A stretch of DNA of 12,926 nucleotides from Gammaproteobacteria bacterium (GTDB lineage: Bacteria; Pseudomonadota; Gammaproteobacteria; Halothiobacillales; Halothiobacillaceae), in assembly GCA_029335925.2 (NCBI GenBank), contig JARJMX020000075.1, positions 1 through 12,926 on the forward strand, read 5' to 3'. How positions within the stretch are numbered: position 1 is the first letter of the stretch; each line of letters opens with the position of its first letter. Made by a program: the position numbers and the translations under genes. Shown here in pieces: positions 7,804 through 12,926 of the stretch. The notes under the pieces are model-generated. The model saw nothing but the letters and a program-made list of their open reading frames with translations. It made no database searches and was not told where the DNA came from.

Positions 7804-8739
7804 TTACGGTCGCCCGTCGGCCTTGGCCTCGGCCTTCTCGGGTTTGAGAAGGTCGGCCCGCTTCAGTCCCAGGGCCAGCGCCAGCGAGGAGGCAACGAAG
7901 ATCGATGAATAGGTACCGGAGAGGATGCCCACGATCAGGGCATAGGCAAAACCGTGCACCGCATCCCCGCCGAGATAGAACAGCACCAGCACGGTCAGGA
8001 AGGTGGTCAGCGAGGTCATGGTGGTGCGCGACAGGGTATCGTTGGTGGCCTTGTTCATTACCTCGATGGGCGTCGCCTTGCGCATTTTAAGGAAGTTCTC
8101 GCGGATGCGGTCGAACACCACGATGGTGTCGTTGATGGAATAACCCATCACCGCCAGCACGCCCGCCAACACGGCGAGATCGAACTCGAACTCAAAGAAG
8201 CTCAGAAAGCCGAGCACGATGATGACATCGTGGACGAGCGCCTGGATGGCACCGAAGGCCAGCTTGAACTCGAAGCGCAGGCCGACGTAGGCCATGATGC
8301 CGAGCAACACAAACAGCAAGGCCATGGCGCCGTTCTCGATCAGCTCCTTGCCCACTGCAGGTCCGACAAACTCGACCCGGCGCATCTCGGCCCCCGCATC
8401 CACCGTGCGCATGGCCTCCAGCACTTGGCTGGAGAGCTCGGCCTGCTTCACGCCCTCCTGCGGTGGCAAGCGCACCAGCACGTTGTTGCTCGCGCCGAAG
8501 TGCTGCACCACCCCGCCGCCGAGCCCCCTGTTGTTCAGGGCGGCACGGACCTTGTCGAGGTCGACCGCCTGCGGGTAGGCCACCTCCACCACCATGCCGC
8601 CGGTGAAGTCCAGGCCAAAGTGCAGGCCCTTGGTGGCGAGCGAGAGGATAGAAGCGAGGATAAAGAAAATGGTCACGGCGTAGCCGATGTGACGCTTGCC
8701 GAAGAAGTCGAAATGGGTGTTATGGGGGATCAGGCGCAT
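7804..8739 (-). CDS. secF: Protein translocase subunit SecF
   Basis: Inner-membrane RND-like partner of SecD that uses the proton gradient to pull secreted proteins through SecYEG. With the start at 8739 the product has 311 residues: TM1 about 18-36, the periplasmic domain beginning after LDFTGGMVVEV, and five C-terminal membrane segments. The conserved SINDTIVVFDRIREN (201-215) contains the RND acidic residues, and LSRTTMTSLTTF (236-247) the conserved Arg. I choose this ATG, one base after the secD stop, because GGAGGG lies seven bases upstream. An ATG seven codons earlier (8760) would overlap secD. The charged tail (about 292-311) is cytoplasmic. The stop is TAA. Confidence 0.96.
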   Translation of the reverse strand: MRLIPHNTHFDFFGKRHIGYAVTIFFILASILSLATKGLHFGLDFTGGMVVEVAYPQAVDLDKVRAALNNRGLGGGVVQHFGASNNVLVRLPPQEGVKQAELSSQVLEAMRTVDAGAEMRRVEFVGPAVGKELIENGAMALLFVLLGIMAYVGLRFEFKLAFGAIQALVHDVIIVLGFLSFFEFEFDLAVLAGVLAVMGYSINDTIVVFDRIRENFLKMRKATPIEVMNKATNDTLSRTTMTSLTTFLTVLVLFYLGGDAVHGFAYALIVGILSGTYSSIFVASSLALALGLKRADLLKPEKAEAKADGRP

Positions 8740-8740
8740 C

Positions 8741-10609
8741 TTACACCCCTCCGATGGCAATGGACTTGAGCCGCGCCCGGCGGCCGTAGGTGAGGTTGAC
8801 CAGCGCGCGGGTGACGAGGATGGCGGTGAACATCGAGGCGAGGATGCCGATCGACAGAGTCACGGCAAAGCCTTTGATCGGCCCACTGCCGAAGGTGAAC
8901 AGCGCCAGCGCAGCGAGCAGAGTGGTGAGGTTGGCATCGAGGATGGTGGCAAAGGCGCGCTCGTAGCCGACATGGATGGCGGCCTGCGGCGTGTTGCCGT
9001 TGCGCAGTTCCTCGCGGATGCGCTCGTTGATCAGCACGTTGGCATCCACCGCCATACCGAGGGTGAGAACGATGCCGGCAATGCCCGGCAGGGTCAGGGT
9101 GGCCTGCAAGAGCGAGAGCACGGCCACGATCAACACCAGGTTGGCGAGCAGGGCGATGTTGGCGAACACCCCGAACAGGCTGTAGTAGAGCACCATGAAC
9201 ACGGCCACGGCGATGAAGCCGACAACGGCCGCGGTCACACCTGCCTTGATGTTATCGGCACCCAGGCTTGGGCCCACGGTGCGCTCCTCGATGATCTCGA
9301 TCGGCGCGCGCAGGGCGCCGGCGCGCAGCAGCAAGGCCAGATCGCGCGCCTCGTTGCTGTTGGAAAGGCCGGAGATCTGGAAGCGGTTGGAGAGCCGGTC
9401 ACGGATGGTGGCGATGTTGATCACCTCCTCCACCACGTACTTTTTCTTCACCAGCTGGCCGTTTTCCTCGACCGTCTCGATCTTGTTCTCGATGAACACT
9501 ACCGCCATCGGCTTGCCGATGTTCTGGGCGGTGACCTCGCTCATGCGCCGGGCGCCCTTGCCGTCCAGGTTGACGAACACGGCGGGCGAGCCGCTCTGCT
9601 GCTCGATCCCAGAAGCAGCACCGACGATCTGATCGCCGGTAATGATGACCTGACGCTTGAGCAGCACTGGCCCGCCGTTGCGCTGCTGGTAGAGGCGCGT
9701 GCCGGCCGGGACACGCCCTGTTTTAGCGGCATCCTCCCAGTCGGCCGGGCCGCCCTCGACCAGGCGGAACTCCAGTGTGGCGGTGGCGCCAAGGATCTCC
9801 TTGGCGCGCGCGGTGTCCTGCACGCCGGGGAGCTGCACCACGATGCGGCTGTCGCCCTGCTGCTGGATGACCGGCTCGGCCACGCCCAGTTCGTTCACCC
9901 GGTTGCGTAGGGTGGTGATGTTCTGCTCTAACGCGGCCTTGCGCTCGGCCAGCACGGCCTTCTCGCCGAAGCGGGCGACCAGGAAGAGGTCCTTGCCGTC
10001 CTCGCGCTCAGCAAGCTCAAGGTCGGGGTACTGCCGGGCAATGGCCTTGCGCGCCGCCTCACGCTCGGTGGCGTCGGCGAAACGCACCAGCACCTCTTCG
10101 CCCTCCAGGCCGACGGTCAGGTAGCGGAGCTTCTCACCGCGCAGGTAGCCGCGCAGGTCCTCGACGGTGCGCTCACGCAGGGTCTTGAGCGCCGCTTCCA
10201 TGTCGATTTCCATCAGGAAATGCACGCCGCCGCGCAGGTCCAGACCAAGGTACATCGGCTTGGCGCCCAGCGTGCTCAGCCAGGCCGGGGTGTTGGGCGC
10301 GAGGTTGAGGGCGACGATGAAGCCGCGGCCCAGTTCCTTGCGCAGCAGGTCGGCGGCCTTAAGCTGGGTCTCGGTGTCGGTAAAACGCGCTAGGAGCTGT
10401 TGGCCGGCAAGCTCGATGCGCTTGGGCGCAAGGCCGGCCTGGGTGAGCGTCTGCTCGATGCGCGCACGCTCTGCCTCACCGACAACGGCGCTGCGCGCGC
10501 TCACCTGCACCGCGGGGTCCTCGCCGTAGAGGTTGGGCAGGGCATAGAGCAGCCCAAGCACCAGCACCACAGCGATGAGAAGGTTTTTCCAGAGTGGATA
10601 GCGATTCAT
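8741..10609 (-). CDS. secD: Protein translocase subunit SecD
   Basis: Inner-membrane translocation factor that forms an RND-like unit with SecF and pulls preproteins on the periplasmic side. The 622-residue product (615 in E. coli) has TM1 at about 8-27 and the conserved P1 entry YLGLDLRGGVHFLMEID (120-136). A large periplasmic region follows to about 450, then five membrane segments. GIAGIVLTLGMAVDANVLI (509-527) holds the proton-pathway Asp522, followed by NERIREEL. The start at 10609 is preceded by GGAG seven bases upstream. Two hairpins separate it from yajC. The stop is TAA, one base from secF. Confidence 0.97.
   Translation of the reverse strand: MNRYPLWKNLLIAVVLVLGLLYALPNLYGEDPAVQVSARSAVVGEAERARIEQTLTQAGLAPKRIELAGQQLLARFTDTETQLKAADLLRKELGRGFIVALNLAPNTPAWLSTLGAKPMYLGLDLRGGVHFLMEIDMEAALKTLRERTVEDLRGYLRGEKLRYLTVGLEGEEVLVRFADATEREAARKAIARQYPDLELAEREDGKDLFLVARFGEKAVLAERKAALEQNITTLRNRVNELGVAEPVIQQQGDSRIVVQLPGVQDTARAKEILGATATLEFRLVEGGPADWEDAAKTGRVPAGTRLYQQRNGGPVLLKRQVIITGDQIVGAASGIEQQSGSPAVFVNLDGKGARRMSEVTAQNIGKPMAVVFIENKIETVEENGQLVKKKYVVEEVINIATIRDRLSNRFQISGLSNSNEARDLALLLRAGALRAPIEIIEERTVGPSLGADNIKAGVTAAVVGFIAVAVFMVLYYSLFGVFANIALLANLVLIVAVLSLLQATLTLPGIAGIVLTLGMAVDANVLINERIREELRNGNTPQAAIHVGYERAFATILDANLTTLLAALALFTFGSGPIKGFAVTLSIGILASMFTAILVTRALVNLTYGRRARLKSIAIGGV
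8746..8752 (-). promoter_or_regulatory. Strong ribosome binding site of secF within secD
   Basis: Minus strand GGAGGGG, with its GGAGGG core seven bases before the ATG at 8739 and inside the last codons of secD. It decides the secF start against the upstream ATG at 8760, which would precede this site. Confidence 0.7.
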
Positions 10610-10641
10610 GCACTTGCTCCCGACATTGGGGGCCGCGGGCC

Positions 10642-10687
10642 ATGGGACAGCCCATAAGCCAAGGCCCCTCTGTTTGGGGCCTTGGCT
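10642..10687 (-). other. Tandem stem-loops between yajC and secD
   Basis: In transcript order, a perfect 12-bp stem AGCCAAGGCCCC/GGGGCCTTGGCT (10657-10687, 7-base loop) is followed immediately by ATGGG/CCCAT (10642-10655, 4-base loop). No U tract follows the strong stem, so it is not a canonical intrinsic terminator. It could stabilise or process the mRNA, or reduce secDF relative to yajC. The inverted repeats are certain; the role is inference. Confidence 0.6.
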
Positions 10688-10695
10688 GGACGTAA

Positions 10696-11037
10696 TCAGG
10701 CGCCGCGCAGGTCGCGGATGGTGCCCTTGGGCAGCACGGTGGTCACGGCGGAACGCTGCACGATGATCGTGGTGCCTTCGGCCACCTCGACGGTGATGAA
10801 GGCATCGGCCAGTTCGATCACGCGGCCGACCAAACCCCCGGAGGTGATCACCTCATCACCCTTGGCCAGAGCGTCGATCAGCTTCTTGTGCTCCTTCTGG
10901 CGCTTGATCTGCGGACGGATCAAGAGGAAATACATGATGGCGAAGATGAGGATGAGCGGCAGGAAGCTCATCAAGGGATCGGGCTGCTGGGCGGCGGCGG
11001 CCGGGGCCTCGGCCATGGCGGAGGAAATGATGTCCAT
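10696..11037 (-). CDS. yajC: Sec translocon accessory protein YajC
   Basis: Small inner-membrane protein that co-purifies with SecD/SecF and the SecYEG holo-translocon. The 113-residue product has a short Ala-rich N-terminus, one membrane helix (about 23-41, FLPLILIFAIMYFLLIRP), then the family signature RPQIKRQKEHKK and a cytoplasmic domain (GDEVITSGGLVGRV, VEVAEGTTIIVQRSAV). The start at 11037 has only a distant, weak Shine-Dalgarno (AAGG, 13 bases away). An internal ATG at 11016 has none. It is the first gene of the yajC-secD-secF operon, with its own promoter in the gap after tgt. The stop is TGA. Confidence 0.96.
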   Translation of the reverse strand: MDIISSAMAEAPAAAAQQPDPLMSFLPLILIFAIMYFLLIRPQIKRQKEHKKLIDALAKGDEVITSGGLVGRVIELADAFITVEVAEGTTIIVQRSAVTTVLPKGTIRDLRGA

Positions 11038-11080
11038 AAGGAGTGGTACCCTTGGGAAGATTTACAGTAAAACGTCGGGC

Positions 11081-12926
<1,846 letters not shown>

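Noticed and set aside
8740..8760. Upstream ATG (8760) as the secF start
   Set aside because: It would overlap secD by 20 bases and lies before the strong GGAGGG site that serves the ATG at 8739.
8696..9910. Long plus-strand frame of 404 codons opposite secD and secF
   Set aside because: Antisense shadow of two secure genes. The His/Gln/Asp-rich translation has no family features.

Overview
The window is a GC-rich stretch of a gammaproteobacterial chromosome made of housekeeping genes. From the right edge leftward the minus strand reads queA (5' end off the window), tgt, yajC, secD, secF. After suhB, which is on the plus strand, it continues trmJ, cysE, iscR, iscA, hscB, hscA, fdx, iscX, ndk and rlmN (3' end off the window). 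This order matches what I recall of Pseudomonas and related gammaproteobacteria. The protein sequences are conventional, and I see no phage, transposon, CRISPR array, tRNA or rRNA. The exact genus cannot be read from the sequence; a purple-sulfur or other deep-branching gammaproteobacterium is only a guess.

Layout: (1) 1-681 is the 5' two thirds of rlmN, carrying two in-frame TAG codons. (2) 708-1133 is ndk, with a promoter at 1179-1206. (3) 1228-1398 is a gene-free stretch that folds into a nested three-way-junction structure. (4) 1412-5163 is a tightly packed Fe-S cluster operon, iscR-iscA-hscB-hscA-fdx-iscX, without iscS or iscU. (5) 5222-6790 holds cysE and trmJ. (6) 6814-7617 is suhB, divergent from trmJ across only 23 bases. 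(7) 7618-7803 is a convergent intergenic region full of small hairpins. (8) 7804-12926 is the secretion and queuosine block: queA-tgt, then yajC-secD-secF from its own strong promoter.

Function: IscR, the A-type carrier IscA, the HscA/HscB chaperone pair, ferredoxin and IscX are the accessory part of the Isc pathway. CysE makes O-acetylserine for cysteine, the sulfur source of that pathway. QueA and Tgt act in tRNA queuosine synthesis, TrmJ and RlmN methylate RNA, and SecD/SecF/YajC assist Sec translocation.

Points that deserve attention are the clean absence of the cysteine desulfurase and scaffold genes from the isc operon, the two amber codons in an otherwise intact rlmN frame (no gene in the window ends in TAG: 9 TGA and 6 TAA), and the unexplained structured element between iscX and ndk. 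No canonical intrinsic terminator (GC stem plus U tract) was found anywhere.
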